Notes: generated by a model not told the origin, from the sequence alone. Positions 7,161 through 15,562 are shown, counted from the first letter of the stretch. The stretch is 15,814 bases of DNA from Bacillota bacterium (GCA_023433945.1 JAEYTP010000146.1:1-15814); one strand, 5' to 3'. Made by a program: numbers and translations.

Positions 7161-8225
7161 TTATTTTAATATTTTGCGCAATATTACATTTTCCCTTAAG
7201 CATTGTTTAGCTTTTTCTCTATTACTTTCAATATGAATATAAGTATATCTGTTTGGCTTAATGCTTGGAGCAAGATCTATCGCCTTTTCAAAGTCATCTG
7301 CCCTCATGCCCAAAGTCTCAACATGGTCAAAGAAGCCTGTATCGGACAAAAACTTTTCTACTCTTTCATAACGGTGATTTTGCACAAGACTCATTAAATA
7401 GGTAGAGATACCCACCTGGGTGCCATGTAACTGCGGACGTTCAAGTATTTTATCCAGAGCATGAGATATAAGGTGCTCACTTCCACTTGCTGGGGCAGAA
7501 CTGCCTGCAATCTCCATGGCAACGCCACTCATTGTAAGAGAATCTACCATTTCTTTTAGGAAAAAGTACTCTGTAATAGTTGTATAAGGCATTCTAACAA
7601 TACTGTTCACAGATTTTTTTGCCATCATAGCGGCAAAGTCATTTACTCTTGCCTTTTTGTGACTTTCTTCAAACTGCCAGTCATATACAGCAGATATTTT
7701 TGAAATTATATCGCCTAAACCTGAGTAGATAAATTTGACTGGTGAATGCTTTACAACAGCTAAATCAACTATAATTCCAAATGGCATAAATGCGTGAACT
7801 GAGGTTCTCCGTCCATTTATGATTAATGAACAGCCAGAGCTGGCAAACCCATCATGTGATGTGGAAGTAGGTATGCTTATAAATGGCAAGTTATTGAGAA
7901 ATGCAACATATTTAGCAGCATCTAGTACCTTTCCACCACCAATACCAACTATTGCATTGGTATTTGAAGGAATTGAAAATGCGCGCGTGGTAAGATTCTC
8001 CAACCTTATATCATCATAATCATAGGTATCCAGTAAGGTTAAAGACTTTCTCTCCTTAATAGACTCAATAACCTTGTCCCCAAAAAGCTCCCTTATACCC
8101 TCTCCAAAGAAAATAACGACCTTGCATATACCTGCTCTTTCAATGTGTAGCCCTGTCTTAGCTAGTGTATCCCTATCAACTTCAAGAATATTGGGAATAG
8201 CAATGCGATGAACCGATGTCCCCAT
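7161..8225 (-). CDS. egsA: sn-Glycerol-1-phosphate dehydrogenase (AraM/EgsA family)
   Basis: A 354-residue member of the iron-containing alcohol dehydrogenase/dehydroquinate synthase-like superfamily. The NAD(P)-binding motif is GIGGGKVLDAAK (95-105), followed by the family-typical PTSTSHDGFASSG (119-131). Likely metal ligands are Asp172 (GLGDIISK), His251 (GSEHLISH) and His267 (LHGTQVG). The expected reaction is reduction of dihydroxyacetone phosphate to sn-glycerol-1-phosphate with NAD(P)H, the enantiomer of archaeal lipids; in Bacillus AraM supplies it for heptaprenylglyceryl phosphate. The gene begins 12 nt after the phosphatase stop, and its ribosome site AAAGGAGTG overlaps that stop, so the two are one transcript and coupled. 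No PcrB-type prenyltransferase is in the window. The metal (Ni or Zn) and product use are not readable from sequence. Confidence 0.88.
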   Translation of the reverse strand: MGTSVHRIAIPNILEVDRDTLAKTGLHIERAGICKVVIFFGEGIRELFGDKVIESIKERKSLTLLDTYDYDDIRLENLTTRAFSIPSNTNAIVGIGGGKVLDAAKYVAFLNNLPFISIPTSTSHDGFASSGCSLIINGRRTSVHAFMPFGIIVDLAVVKHSPVKFIYSGLGDIISKISAVYDWQFEESHKKARVNDFAAMMAKKSVNSIVRMPYTTITEYFFLKEMVDSLTMSGVAMEIAGSSAPASGSEHLISHALDKILERPQLHGTQVGISTYLMSLVQNHRYERVEKFLSDTGFFDHVETLGMRADDFEKAIDLAPSIKPNRYTYIHIESNREKAKQCLRENVILRKILK

Positions 8226-8237
8226 AAAAACACTCCT

Positions 8238-8888
8238 TTAAATCAATCTGTTTTCTATCAGATACTTTTCAACCTCAATGTATTTGGAAAAGGGAACAAA
8301 ATCGATATTTTCCTTTGTTAATAAGTCTTGAAGCTGACTTTTGGCAAACGCACAATGTGCTTCCTTTGCAGCTAACATATCTGGCTCACTATCTCCTGCA
8401 AAAAATACCCTTTCATACTGCTGCTTTAACTTCCTTATTACCTTTGCTTTATCAAGTCCAAAAATATCGGAATAGTATTCGCTTTCCTTATCAGGAATTA
8501 TTTCAATGCCTCTATCCTTATAGATACCCTTCATTGAAATAACAGTAACATTATTAATCCCTAAATGTTCTAATAATTTGTTAATATAATAAGAGGTGCC
8601 TGCACTCAATATATAAAAATCCCCGCCATTTTGTTCAACATTGCGAATAAATTGAGTAGCATAAGGGTCTAATGGTATTTCCATAATATCTTCAAGAATC
8701 TCCTGTTCATCCCTATCCATCGAACCAAATATCTTATTAAGGAACTCAACATTTATTTTTTTTGTTTTTCTCCATTCTTCATAAAAGGAGCGTCCCCAAT
8801 CACTCATGTACTTATCGATAACTATATGGTAAAAGTCCTTGTCCGTCAAAGTGCCATCAAAATCAGATACAAATGCAAATTTTTTCAT
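8238..8888 (-). CDS. HAD-IB phosphatase, MtnX-like
   Basis: A 216-residue soluble phosphatase of the haloacid dehalogenase superfamily. Motif I is DFDGT at 9-13 (nucleophile Asp9, acid/base Asp11), motif II Ser95 in YILSAGTS, motif III Lys147 or Lys149 with motif IV FFAGDSEPD (Asp166, Asp170). A helical cap insertion between motifs I and II fits the IB subclass (phosphoserine phosphatase and MtnX-like). The methionine-salvage partners of true MtnX are absent, so the name reflects similarity only. It is first in a two-gene unit with the glycerol-1-phosphate dehydrogenase; a phosphorylated glycerol compound or a phosphosugar is a reasonable substrate guess (inference). It is divergent from the helicase gene. 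Confidence 0.88.
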   Translation of the reverse strand: MKKFAFVSDFDGTLTDKDFYHIVIDKYMSDWGRSFYEEWRKTKKINVEFLNKIFGSMDRDEQEILEDIMEIPLDPYATQFIRNVEQNGGDFYILSAGTSYYINKLLEHLGINNVTVISMKGIYKDRGIEIIPDKESEYYSDIFGLDKAKVIRKLKQQYERVFFAGDSEPDMLAAKEAHCAFAKSQLQDLLTKENIDFVPFSKYIEVEKYLIENRLI

Positions 8889-8960
8889 AGATTATCCCCC
8901 GTAGCATAACAAATTAAAATTAGTATGAACTTTTTAAAGAGAAAAATTCAACTCGATCAT

Positions 8961-8968
8961 ATTATAAT
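8961..8968. promoter_or_regulatory. Possible shared -10 region in the phosphatase/helicase divergent gap
   Basis: ATTATAAT gives TATAAT on the plus strand (8963-8968) and on the minus strand (8966-8961). Matching -35 boxes are poor on both sides, so this is only a candidate. It would leave an untranslated leader of roughly 120 nt before the helicase gene; the rest of this 210-bp gap is plain AT-rich sequence. Confidence 0.3.
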
Positions 8969-9098
8969 ACCCTTAAATTATAACTAACCAATAAAATATA
9001 TACAACTTTATGTATTACAAGTTAAATAATCATTGCAAAAACTGCAAATAATATTTATCATAGAATAGTATGTAAATTTATTAGGTAAAGGAAAACAC

Positions 9099-11090
9099 AT
9101 GGAAAATTTAAGTTTTAAAGATTTAGCACTGTCTCAAGAAGTGCAAAAAGCGATTGCTGAAATGGGATTTGAAGAGGCCACTCCCATACAATCACAATCT
9201 ATTCCCTATATATTAGAAGGAAGGGACCTTATCGGACAAGCACAAACCGGTACAGGTAAAACATGTGCATTTGGAATCCCGGCTATAGAAATGATTGATG
9301 AATCATCTGAATCAATACAGATTTTGATTTTATGCCCGACTAGAGAGCTTGCTATTCAATCTGCTGAAGAATTGCGTAATGTTCTAAAGTATAAGCCAGG
9401 TATAAGAATTCTACCTGTTTATGGAGGGCAGCCTATACATAGACAAATAATTGCTCTCAAAAAACGTCCTCAGATTATAATTGGTACTCCTGGAAGAGTC
9501 ATGGATCATATGAGACGCAAAACCCTAAAGTTTGACTCTCTTAAGATGATAGTACTTGATGAAGCCGATGAAATGCTTAATATGGGCTTTCGTGAAGATA
9601 TTGATACTATACTTGAAGAAATCCCTGGTTCCAGACAAACGATCCTATTTTCTGCTACTATGCCAAAAGAAATAATGGATATTACTCATAAATATCAGAA
9701 GGATCCTATTCATATAAGGGTAGCTCACAAGGAGCTCACTGTCCCTAGCATTGAACAATATTACCTCGAGGTTAGAGAATCCTCTAGGCTCGAAGTGCTA
9801 TCAAGGCTTATTGATACCCATGATATAAAGCTCTCCTTAATCTTCTGTAATACAAAAAAACGTGTAGATGAATTAACCTCCAATCTTCAGTCAAGAGGAT
9901 TTTCTGCAGAAGCATTACATGGTGATATGAGACAAGAGCATCGCGACAAGGTAATGGGGCAGTTCAGAAAAGGAACCTTTGATATTCTTGTGGCAACAGA
10001 TGTAGCTGCGAGAGGTATTGATGTTGACGATGTGGAAGCAGTTTTCAATTATGATATTCCTAGTGACGAAGAGTACTATGTTCATAGAATAGGCAGAACA
10101 GGTAGAGCGGGTCGCTCAGGAAAAGCATTTACCTTTATATGGGGTAGGGAGATTTACAAATTGCGTGACATACAAAGATATACAAAGACCAATGTTACAC
10201 CTATGAAGGTCCCATCATTATCTGATTTAGAAGAAATACGTATGAGTAAGGCCTATAAAGCATTAAAAGAAAACCTTCAACATGAAAACATAAACAAGTA
10301 CACCAGCTATATTAACAAGTTTATTGAAGAATATAACGATGAAATCCATAGTGAAGAGCAACAATTCCTCACTACTCTTGATGTTGCAGCAGCACTGCTG
10401 AGGATGTATGCAATTGAAACGGGAAGTGAAAGCTGTGAACAAGAGATTGAAGAAGTAAATAATAGTTATGCTGCAAAACCAGATATGACAAGGCTATTTA
10501 TCAATATTGGCAGTGAATCAAATATTTTGCCTAAGCATATAGTTGAGAGCATTGTTTCATCAACCGGAATGTCTGGAAATCTTGTTGGCTCTATAGATAT
10601 TTTTGATAGATATTCTTTTGTTGAAGTACCAACTGAATATGCTGCTGAAGTAATAAACATGCTCAAGAACTCTAAAATCAGAGGTAAAAAGATCAATATA
10701 GAGCAGTCGACACCTAAGAGGAGCGCAAAGAGAAGCAGTGGAGAATCTCGTTCTTCTGGAGCCTCTCGTTCCTCCAGCTCAAATCGTTCATCTGGGTCTC
10801 GTTCTTCTGAAGAATCCCGTTCCACCAGCTCATATCGTTCATCTGGGTCACGCTCAGCTGGATCTCGTTCTTCCGGATCCCGTTCCTCTGGCGATTCCAG
10901 TTCTTCTGGCGATTCCCGTTCTTCAGGGTCACGTTCATCCGGCGGTCAATATTCCAAGGGGTCTGATCGTAATAGCGGAGGACAGTATTCCAAGGGGTCT
11001 GATCGTAATAATGTCGGTACAAAAGGTAACGACTCCGCCCAGAAGAAAAGACGACAGAGCAATAAGAATTCTTATTCATCAGGCAAATGA
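9099..11090 (+). CDS. deaD: DEAD-box RNA helicase, DeaD/CsdA-like, with Arg/Ser-rich tail
   Basis: A 663-residue ATP-dependent RNA helicase. It has a Q-motif region (FKDLAL, PIQSQSIP), Walker A AQTGTGKT (48-55), PTREL (80-84), TPGR (130-133), DEAD (154-157), SAT (185-187), ARGID near 304-308 and HRIGRTGR (329-336). Residues about 375-440 are helical, in the position of the CsdA dimerisation domain. Residues about 462-535 (TRLFINIGSESNILPKHIV to GKKINIEQ) look like the DbpA/CsdA RNA-binding domain. The last ~120 residues are low complexity: repeated RSSGS/RSSGES units (546-615), a duplicated GGQYSKGSDRN, and a Lys/Arg-rich end. Such tails aid RNA binding or condensation in the family. Probable roles are ribosome assembly, cold growth and mRNA turnover. 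AAAGGA lies 7 nt before the ATG. It is the only complete plus-strand gene here, divergent from the phosphatase. Confidence 0.93.
   Translation: MENLSFKDLALSQEVQKAIAEMGFEEATPIQSQSIPYILEGRDLIGQAQTGTGKTCAFGIPAIEMIDESSESIQILILCPTRELAIQSAEELRNVLKYKPGIRILPVYGGQPIHRQIIALKKRPQIIIGTPGRVMDHMRRKTLKFDSLKMIVLDEADEMLNMGFREDIDTILEEIPGSRQTILFSATMPKEIMDITHKYQKDPIHIRVAHKELTVPSIEQYYLEVRESSRLEVLSRLIDTHDIKLSLIFCNTKKRVDELTSNLQSRGFSAEALHGDMRQEHRDKVMGQFRKGTFDILVATDVAARGIDVDDVEAVFNYDIPSDEEYYVHRIGRTGRAGRSGKAFTFIWGREIYKLRDIQRYTKTNVTPMKVPSLSDLEEIRMSKAYKALKENLQHENINKYTSYINKFIEEYNDEIHSEEQQFLTTLDVAAALLRMYAIETGSESCEQEIEEVNNSYAAKPDMTRLFINIGSESNILPKHIVESIVSSTGMSGNLVGSIDIFDRYSFVEVPTEYAAEVINMLKNSKIRGKKINIEQSTPKRSAKRSSGESRSSGASRSSSSNRSSGSRSSEESRSTSSYRSSGSRSAGSRSSGSRSSGDSSSSGDSRSSGSRSSGGQYSKGSDRNSGGQYSKGSDRNNVGTKGNDSAQKKRRQSNKNSYSSGK
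10941..11010 (+). repeat. In-frame duplication in the helicase tail
   Basis: Two 34-bp copies (10941-10974 and 10977-11010), 36 bp apart, share ATTCCAAGGGGTCTGATCGT and flanks with a few differences. They encode GGQYSKGSDRN twice, so the tail has grown by codon-length duplication. The stretch before it (10736-10940) is also built of near-repeated CGTTCTTCTGG-type units. Confidence 0.8.
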
Positions 11091-11191
11091 AATCCTTCTA
11101 CTTTCAAGCATAAAATAGCCAATAGGTACGCCTAAATTTTGAAAAATGCTTTAAGACATTTAACAATGAGCATAATATGCCATATAAAAAC

Positions 11192-11228
11192 AAAACCATG
11201 CTTTGGAGAATACTCACCGCATGGTTTT
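11192..11228. terminator. Bidirectional terminator between helicase and ABC-F genes
   Basis: Perfect 10-bp arms AAAACCATGC (11192-11201) and GCATGGTTTT (11219-11228) enclose a 17-nt loop. TTTT then AATTTTT follows on the plus strand, and TTTTGTTTTT on the minus strand. It lies about 100 nt after the helicase stop and 26 nt after the ABC-F stop, in a convergent gap. Confidence 0.88.
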
Positions 11229-11254
11229 AATTTTTATATAGTAATAATAGAAAT

Positions 11255-13204
11255 TCACTTGCTCTGATTTGCAATTTTTTCAGCCAACTCGTTTAGGTAA
11301 GTCCAACGTTCAATAGCAAGTTCCAGCCTTTTCTCAATTTCTGTCTGCTTTTCTAACAGCTCATTCAGTTTTACAAAGTCACTAGCAGCATTATCAATTT
11401 GCTTCTTTACATGTGAAAGCTGCTGTTCAAGCTCTTCTATGAAACTATCAATTTCATCAAATTCCTTCTGCTCTTTGTACGTAAACTTAAGAGGTCTGTC
11501 TTTGCGACGCTCCTGGCTGGTCCTATCCTCGGAATCTAAAGAACTTCTATTTTTTGCCCCTTCAACTTTATCCGATTGTTTATTATCTGTTTGTTTATCT
11601 CCATCCTCATCCAAGCCCTCCATATACTGAACATAGTCAGTGTAGTTTCCTGAGAGCTGTCTTACAAAACCGTTCCCTTCAAAGGAAAAAATTCTATCTG
11701 CTACTCTGTCTAGAAAAAACCTGTCATGTGATACTGCTATCACTGCACCTGGGAAATACTCTAAATAATCTTCAAGTATGGATAGTGTCTGAATATCCAA
11801 ATCATTTGTGGGCTCATCCAAAAGCAAAACATTAGGCGCACTCATGAGTATTCTCAAGAGATATAACCTCCTTTTTTCACCGCCCGAAAGCTTTGAAATA
11901 GGAGTCCATTGTACTGCGGGAGGAAATAAGAACCTCTCCAGCATCTGAGATGCACTTAGTTGTCCCTCCGCTGTTTCCAGATACTCTGCCTGCTCTCTTA
12001 TATACTCTATTACCCTAAGGCTATCATTCATATCGGTACATTCCTGAGTAAAAAATCCGATTTTGACAGTTTGACCTACCTCAACTGAGCCTGAATCAGG
12101 GCTCAGAAAACCAGACAATATGTTTAAAAGGGTTGACTTACCTGCACCATTATGTCCAATGATACCTATTCTATCATCTCTGAGCAGTATATAGCTGAAG
12201 TCCTTTATGACTTGCAGCTCTCCAAATGCTTTGGAAACATTATTGAGTTCAATTATTTTTCTTCCTAAACGAGCTGCTCCCACTTTTATTTCAATTGATG
12301 AATCTTCCTTGGGTGCCTCTATATCCTTCAGTGCGTTAAACCTGTCAATGCGTGCTTTTTGTTTGGTAGAACGAGCCTGAGCTCCTCGCCTAATCCAGGC
12401 AAGCTCATTTCTAAGTAGATTCTGCCTCTTTTTCTCAGAAGCCTGTTCCATCTCTTCACGTTCGGCCTTCATTTCAAGGAACTTACTGTAGTTTGCCTGA
12501 TAGCTGAAAAGTCTTCCATTGTCCAACTCTATTATTCTATTGGTTACCCTCTCGAGGAAGTATCTGTCATGTGTAACCATGAGAAGTGCTCCCTTCCTTG
12601 CATTCAGGTACTTTTCCAGCCAGTCTACAGTAGAATTATCTATATGGTTTGTAGGTTCATCCAATATAAGCAATTCACTAGGGCTTATCAACGCTCCTGC
12701 CATGGCAACCCTCTTTCGCTGTCCCCCTGAAAGAGTGGAAATCTCTGCATCAAAATCGTCAATTCCAAGCTTTGAAAGTACAGTTTTGGCCTGACTTTCC
12801 AGATTCCATGCTCCCAACTCATCCATTTGCTGCATTATTGAAATGAGCTGTTTTTCTGTTGCACTGTCCATACCACTTGACTGCTTTGCAATCAATTGCT
12901 CATACTGACGAAGTACCTTCATAACAGGCCAGTGCCCGGTAAATACCTGTTGAATTACAGTCTCTCCCTCTCTAAATACAGGGTTCTGAGGCAGGTATCC
13001 AACAGTTACACTGTTTCCCATAATAATCCTGCCACTATCAGGCTTTTCAACTCCTGCAATAACCTTAAGCAGCGTACTCTTTCCAGTTCCATTGACGCCA
13101 ATCAAACCAATTCTATCGTTCTCATCTATACCAATAGAAACGTTTTCTATAAGTTTTTTCTCACTGTAGCTTTTAGAGATATTTTCTGCTGACAATATGT
13201 TCAA
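11255..13204 (-). CDS. yfmR: ABC-F ribosome-associated ATPase, YfmR/Uup type
   Basis: A 649-residue protein with two ATP-binding cassettes and no membrane helices. Cassette 1 has Walker A GVNGTGKS (36-43), signature LSGGQ (158-162) and Walker B LLILDEPTNH with Glu183. Cassette 2 has GHNGAGKS (350-357), LSGGE (439-443) and LLLDEPTND near 460-468. Between them is the ABC-F linker with QNLLRNELAWIRRGAQARSTKQKARIDR. The C-terminus (about 575-649) is a coiled coil starting TYKEQKEFDEI and ending ERWTYLNEL, as in Bacillus YfmR and E. coli Uup. By family knowledge these bind the ribosomal E site and help resolve stalled translation. The start is TTG with GGAGG 7 nt upstream. A resistance-type ABC-F is less likely, since the C-terminal coiled coil and linker match YfmR best from memory. 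Confidence 0.92.
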   Translation of the reverse strand: MNILSAENISKSYSEKKLIENVSIGIDENDRIGLIGVNGTGKSTLLKVIAGVEKPDSGRIIMGNSVTVGYLPQNPVFREGETVIQQVFTGHWPVMKVLRQYEQLIAKQSSGMDSATEKQLISIMQQMDELGAWNLESQAKTVLSKLGIDDFDAEISTLSGGQRKRVAMAGALISPSELLILDEPTNHIDNSTVDWLEKYLNARKGALLMVTHDRYFLERVTNRIIELDNGRLFSYQANYSKFLEMKAEREEMEQASEKKRQNLLRNELAWIRRGAQARSTKQKARIDRFNALKDIEAPKEDSSIEIKVGAARLGRKIIELNNVSKAFGELQVIKDFSYILLRDDRIGIIGHNGAGKSTLLNILSGFLSPDSGSVEVGQTVKIGFFTQECTDMNDSLRVIEYIREQAEYLETAEGQLSASQMLERFLFPPAVQWTPISKLSGGEKRRLYLLRILMSAPNVLLLDEPTNDLDIQTLSILEDYLEYFPGAVIAVSHDRFFLDRVADRIFSFEGNGFVRQLSGNYTDYVQYMEGLDEDGDKQTDNKQSDKVEGAKNRSSLDSEDRTSQERRKDRPLKFTYKEQKEFDEIDSFIEELEQQLSHVKKQIDNAASDFVKLNELLEKQTEIEKRLELAIERWTYLNELAEKIANQSK

Positions 13205-13211
13205 TTTAAAT

Positions 13212-13216
13212 CCTCC
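13212..13216 (-). promoter_or_regulatory. Ribosome binding site supporting the TTG start of the ABC-F gene
   Basis: GGAGG on the minus strand ends 7 nt before TTG (13204-13202). The protein from that TTG begins MNILSAENISKSY, which is the expected family N-terminus, and no upstream ATG fits. Confidence 0.8.
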
Positions 13217-13329
13217 GAATTCATGCTGGGTACTTTATAGTATTTATCTTTATTAACAAAACCATAATATATATAATTATACTGTGGCCTACCCGCAGGC
13301 TATAACATTATCAATGGTTTACACATAAG

Positions 13330-13824
13330 CTAAGATATTATCTTCTGATATACTACAAGGTCAACCCATCTATCAAATTTACACCCTACCTCTTTATAGT
13401 GGGCACACTTCTCATAACCCTGTTTTTGAAATAATTTACAACTGCTCTCGTTTTCACCTGAAATTGTGGATACTAACACATGTATATCTGTTGTTCTCGC
13501 ATACTGCTCTATAAACTCAAGAGCCCTAGTACCAATGCCTCTTCCAGTACAGTCCTGCTTTAAATACAGTGTTACCTCGGCTGTAAAATCATATGCCTGT
13601 CTTACCTTATGCTGTGTAAGCAGTACATATCCGCATACACATTCATCCAAAAGTATAGCATAGGTTCGATATTTGGGATTCTCATGAAAAAGAATCTTAC
13701 TCATCTCATCCTCATTAAGCTCAGCTTTATGAAATGTAGCTGTACTATTTCTAATATAGTAATTATATATTTCCAATGCCGGTGCTACATACTCTTGGGT
13801 CATTTCTTTAAAACTAATATCCAT
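13330..13824 (-). CDS. GNAT N-acetyltransferase, phosphinothricin acetyltransferase-like
   Basis: A 164-residue single GNAT domain. The opening IYNYYIRNSTATFHKAEL resembles the substrate side of PAT/Bar-type enzymes. The acetyl-CoA pyrophosphate loop is QDCTGRGIG at 90-98, and the C-terminal part has SGENESSCKLFQKQGYEKC and the GCKFDRWVDLVVYQK ending typical of this subfamily. Relatives acetylate phosphinothricin, methionine sulfoximine or other amino-group substrates; the native substrate here is unknown. An AGGGGAT ribosome site precedes the ATG. The gene stands alone: a terminator and a repeat array separate it from metY upstream, and 125 bp separates it from the ABC-F gene downstream, with only a weak dyad near 13287-13302. 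Confidence 0.88.
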   Translation of the reverse strand: MDISFKEMTQEYVAPALEIYNYYIRNSTATFHKAELNEDEMSKILFHENPKYRTYAILLDECVCGYVLLTQHKVRQAYDFTAEVTLYLKQDCTGRGIGTRALEFIEQYARTTDIHVLVSTISGENESSCKLFQKQGYEKCAHYKEVGCKFDRWVDLVVYQKIIS

Positions 13825-13925
13825 ACAAATCCCCTGCCCACTTAAAATGTCTTTTTCTAAATTTATATACTTCTTGCTAAGCTAATTTTATTCTTACTAA
13901 TATCCATTTTCAACAATAAATCAAA

Positions 13926-13947
13926 TTATATCATAAATACGATATAA
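13926..13947. promoter_or_regulatory. 22-bp palindrome upstream of the acetyltransferase gene
   Basis: TTATATC (13926-13932) and GATATAA (13941-13947) are perfect inverted 7-bp arms around 8 nt that also nearly pair. On the minus strand it carries TATAAT about 100 nt before the acetyltransferase start, so it could be an operator over a -10 box. No good -35 is seen. It abuts the first unit of the 24-bp array. Confidence 0.35.
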
Positions 13948-14192
13948 AATAAGTACAGCAACTCACTGATACAAAATAAATACAGCAACCCTACTCATAT
14001 AAGTAAACACAACTCCACTAATAAAACAAACTCAGAATACCACTTATATAAATAAACACAGAAATCCACTATAAAATAAACACAGAACTCCACTATAAAA
14101 TAAACACAGAACTCAACTATAAAATAAACACAGAACTCAACTATAAAATATACACAGAAATCCTCTAATAAAAAAAACACAGCAACCCTGCT
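13941..14192. repeat. Tandem array of about ten 24-bp units
   Basis: This fills most of the 451-bp gap between the acetyltransferase and metY. The constant part of the unit is ATAAAATAAACACAG, followed by a variable AACTCAACT-like part. Units at 14071, 14095, 14119 and 14143 are exactly 24 bp and nearly identical; 14095-14118 and 14119-14142 are identical. Outer units (from 13941 to 14070, and 14167-14192) are 24-28 bp and diverged. This gradient fits recent amplification in the middle of an older array. Because 24 is a multiple of three, the minus strand stays open and encodes repeated FCVYFIVE; I regard that as a by-product. There are no CRISPR-like spacers. Confidence 0.85.
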
Positions 14193-14221
14193 AACATAAA
14201 GCTTTCAGAAGTATTACTGAT

Positions 14222-14256
14222 AAAAAAAGGCTGGTGCACTAAACTCTACACCAGCC
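14222..14256 (-). terminator. Rho-independent terminator of metY
   Basis: On the minus strand GGCTGGTG (14256-14249), a 12-nt loop and CACCAGCC (14236-14229) form a perfect 8-bp stem followed by seven T residues. It begins 20 nt after the metY stop. Confidence 0.9.
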
Positions 14257-14275
14257 CTACATCTTTCTTTAATAT

Positions 14276-15562
14276 TTACTTAATTTGTTCAAATGCATTC
14301 TCAATGTCATAAATCAAATCATCAACATCTTCAATTCCTACTGAAAGTCTTATTTGAGAAGGAGTTACGCCTGCCGCTTTTTGCTCTTTCTCGTTTAATT
14401 GAGAATGGGTAGTTGAGGCAGGATGAATAACCAGCGACTTAGCGTCTGCAACGTTCGCTAGTAATGAGAAGACTTCTAGCTTATCAATAAAACTCTTCGC
14501 AGCTTGTGCTCCACCCTTAATTTCAAAGGAGAATATTGCTCCTGCACCCTTTGGAAGGTATTTTTTGGCCAGTGCATAATACTTGTTGTCTTCAAGACCT
14601 GGGTAATTTACACTTTCAACCTGCGGATGATTTTTCAGATACTGTGCAATCTTTATTGCATTTGAGACATGGCGCTCTACTCTGAGAGAAAGTGTTTCTA
14701 GCCCCTGCAACAGGAGGAAGGAGTTAAACGGACTTATTGCAGCTCCGGTATCTCTGAGCAGTGTTACCCTCGCCTTGATTATATATGCCAATGCCCCAAC
14801 AGCCTCAACATACTTCACTCCGTGGTATGAAGGGTCTGGTTGAGTCAAGCCTGGAAATTTCCCGCTTTTTGCCCAATCAAATTTGCCCGAGTCAATAATT
14901 ACTCCACCTATTGAAGTTCCATGCCCCCCTATATACTTGGTGGCTGAATGTACCACGATGTCAGCTCCGAATTCTATTGGTCTTATCAGATATGGAGTAC
15001 CAAAGGTATTATCAATAATCAGAGGAATACCATTCTCATGTGCAACGCTTGCAACTGCCTCAATGTCGATAATGTTAGTACCTGGATTGCCGATTGTTTC
15101 AATGAATACAGCTTTTGTTTTATCTGTAATTGCAGCTCTAAAGTTTTCCACATCATCAGGATCAACAAACACTGTTTTGATTCCGAGTTTAGGAAGCGTA
15201 TGAGCAAATAGATTATATGTACCACCGTACAATGTACTCGCAGCAACGATTTCATCTCCACTCTCTGCAATATTTAGTATTGAGTAGGTAATGGCAGCAG
15301 AACCTGACGCAACAGCTAGTGCACCAACACCACCTTCTAGTGCTGCAATTCTCTGTTCAAATACATCGTTGGTAGGATTCATTATTCTTGTATAAATATT
15401 TCCTGATTCTTTTAGTGAAAACAGGTTTTCCGCATGTTCAGAATTATTGAATACATAAGAGGTTGTTTGATAGATTGGAACCGCTCTTGAGCCAGTAGCA
15501 GGATCAGGACTTTGGCCTGCGTGAACTTGCAATGTGTCAAATTTAAAACTTCTTTTACCCAT
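14276..15562 (-). CDS. metY: O-acetylhomoserine sulfhydrylase (MetY)
   Basis: A 428-residue PLP enzyme of the Cys/Met metabolism family, usual length for MetY and longer than cystathionine synthases. Visible motifs are YTRIMNPT (57-64), phosphate-binding GSAA (87-90), LYGGTYN with Tyr112, Asp184 in IIDNTFGTP, and the PLP lysine Lys209 in SATKYIGGHGTSIGG. The C-terminal domain includes VIHPASTTHSQL and the substrate-binding SVGIEDVDDLI. It is expected to convert O-acetylhomoserine and sulfide to homocysteine and acetate, the direct sulfhydrylation route to methionine; it may also act on O-acetylserine. I chose the ATG at 15562 over the one three codons upstream because GGGAGA is 8 nt before it and directly abuts the other. 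The 60-nt leader downstream of a candidate promoter is too short for a SAM or T-box riboswitch. Confidence 0.93.
   Translation of the reverse strand: MGKRSFKFDTLQVHAGQSPDPATGSRAVPIYQTTSYVFNNSEHAENLFSLKESGNIYTRIMNPTNDVFEQRIAALEGGVGALAVASGSAAITYSILNIAESGDEIVAASTLYGGTYNLFAHTLPKLGIKTVFVDPDDVENFRAAITDKTKAVFIETIGNPGTNIIDIEAVASVAHENGIPLIIDNTFGTPYLIRPIEFGADIVVHSATKYIGGHGTSIGGVIIDSGKFDWAKSGKFPGLTQPDPSYHGVKYVEAVGALAYIIKARVTLLRDTGAAISPFNSFLLLQGLETLSLRVERHVSNAIKIAQYLKNHPQVESVNYPGLEDNKYYALAKKYLPKGAGAIFSFEIKGGAQAAKSFIDKLEVFSLLANVADAKSLVIHPASTTHSQLNEKEQKAAGVTPSQIRLSVGIEDVDDLIYDIENAFEQIK

Noticed and set aside
10466..11118. Several 119-126 codon ORFs on both strands over the helicase tail
   Set aside because: They lie on the repetitive Arg/Ser tail, whose codon-length repeats keep other frames open; the helicase frame explains the sequence with recognised domains.
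11255..13204. Antibiotic-resistance ABC-F
   Set aside because: The linker and C-terminal coiled coil match YfmR/Uup-type housekeeping factors as I remember them; nothing points to a resistance subfamily.
13995..14180. 61-codon minus-strand ORF with repeated FCVYFIVE
   Set aside because: It is entirely the 24-bp tandem repeat read in its open frame; there is no ribosome site of note, and it has extreme composition and a diverged start and end. Listed as a repeat instead.
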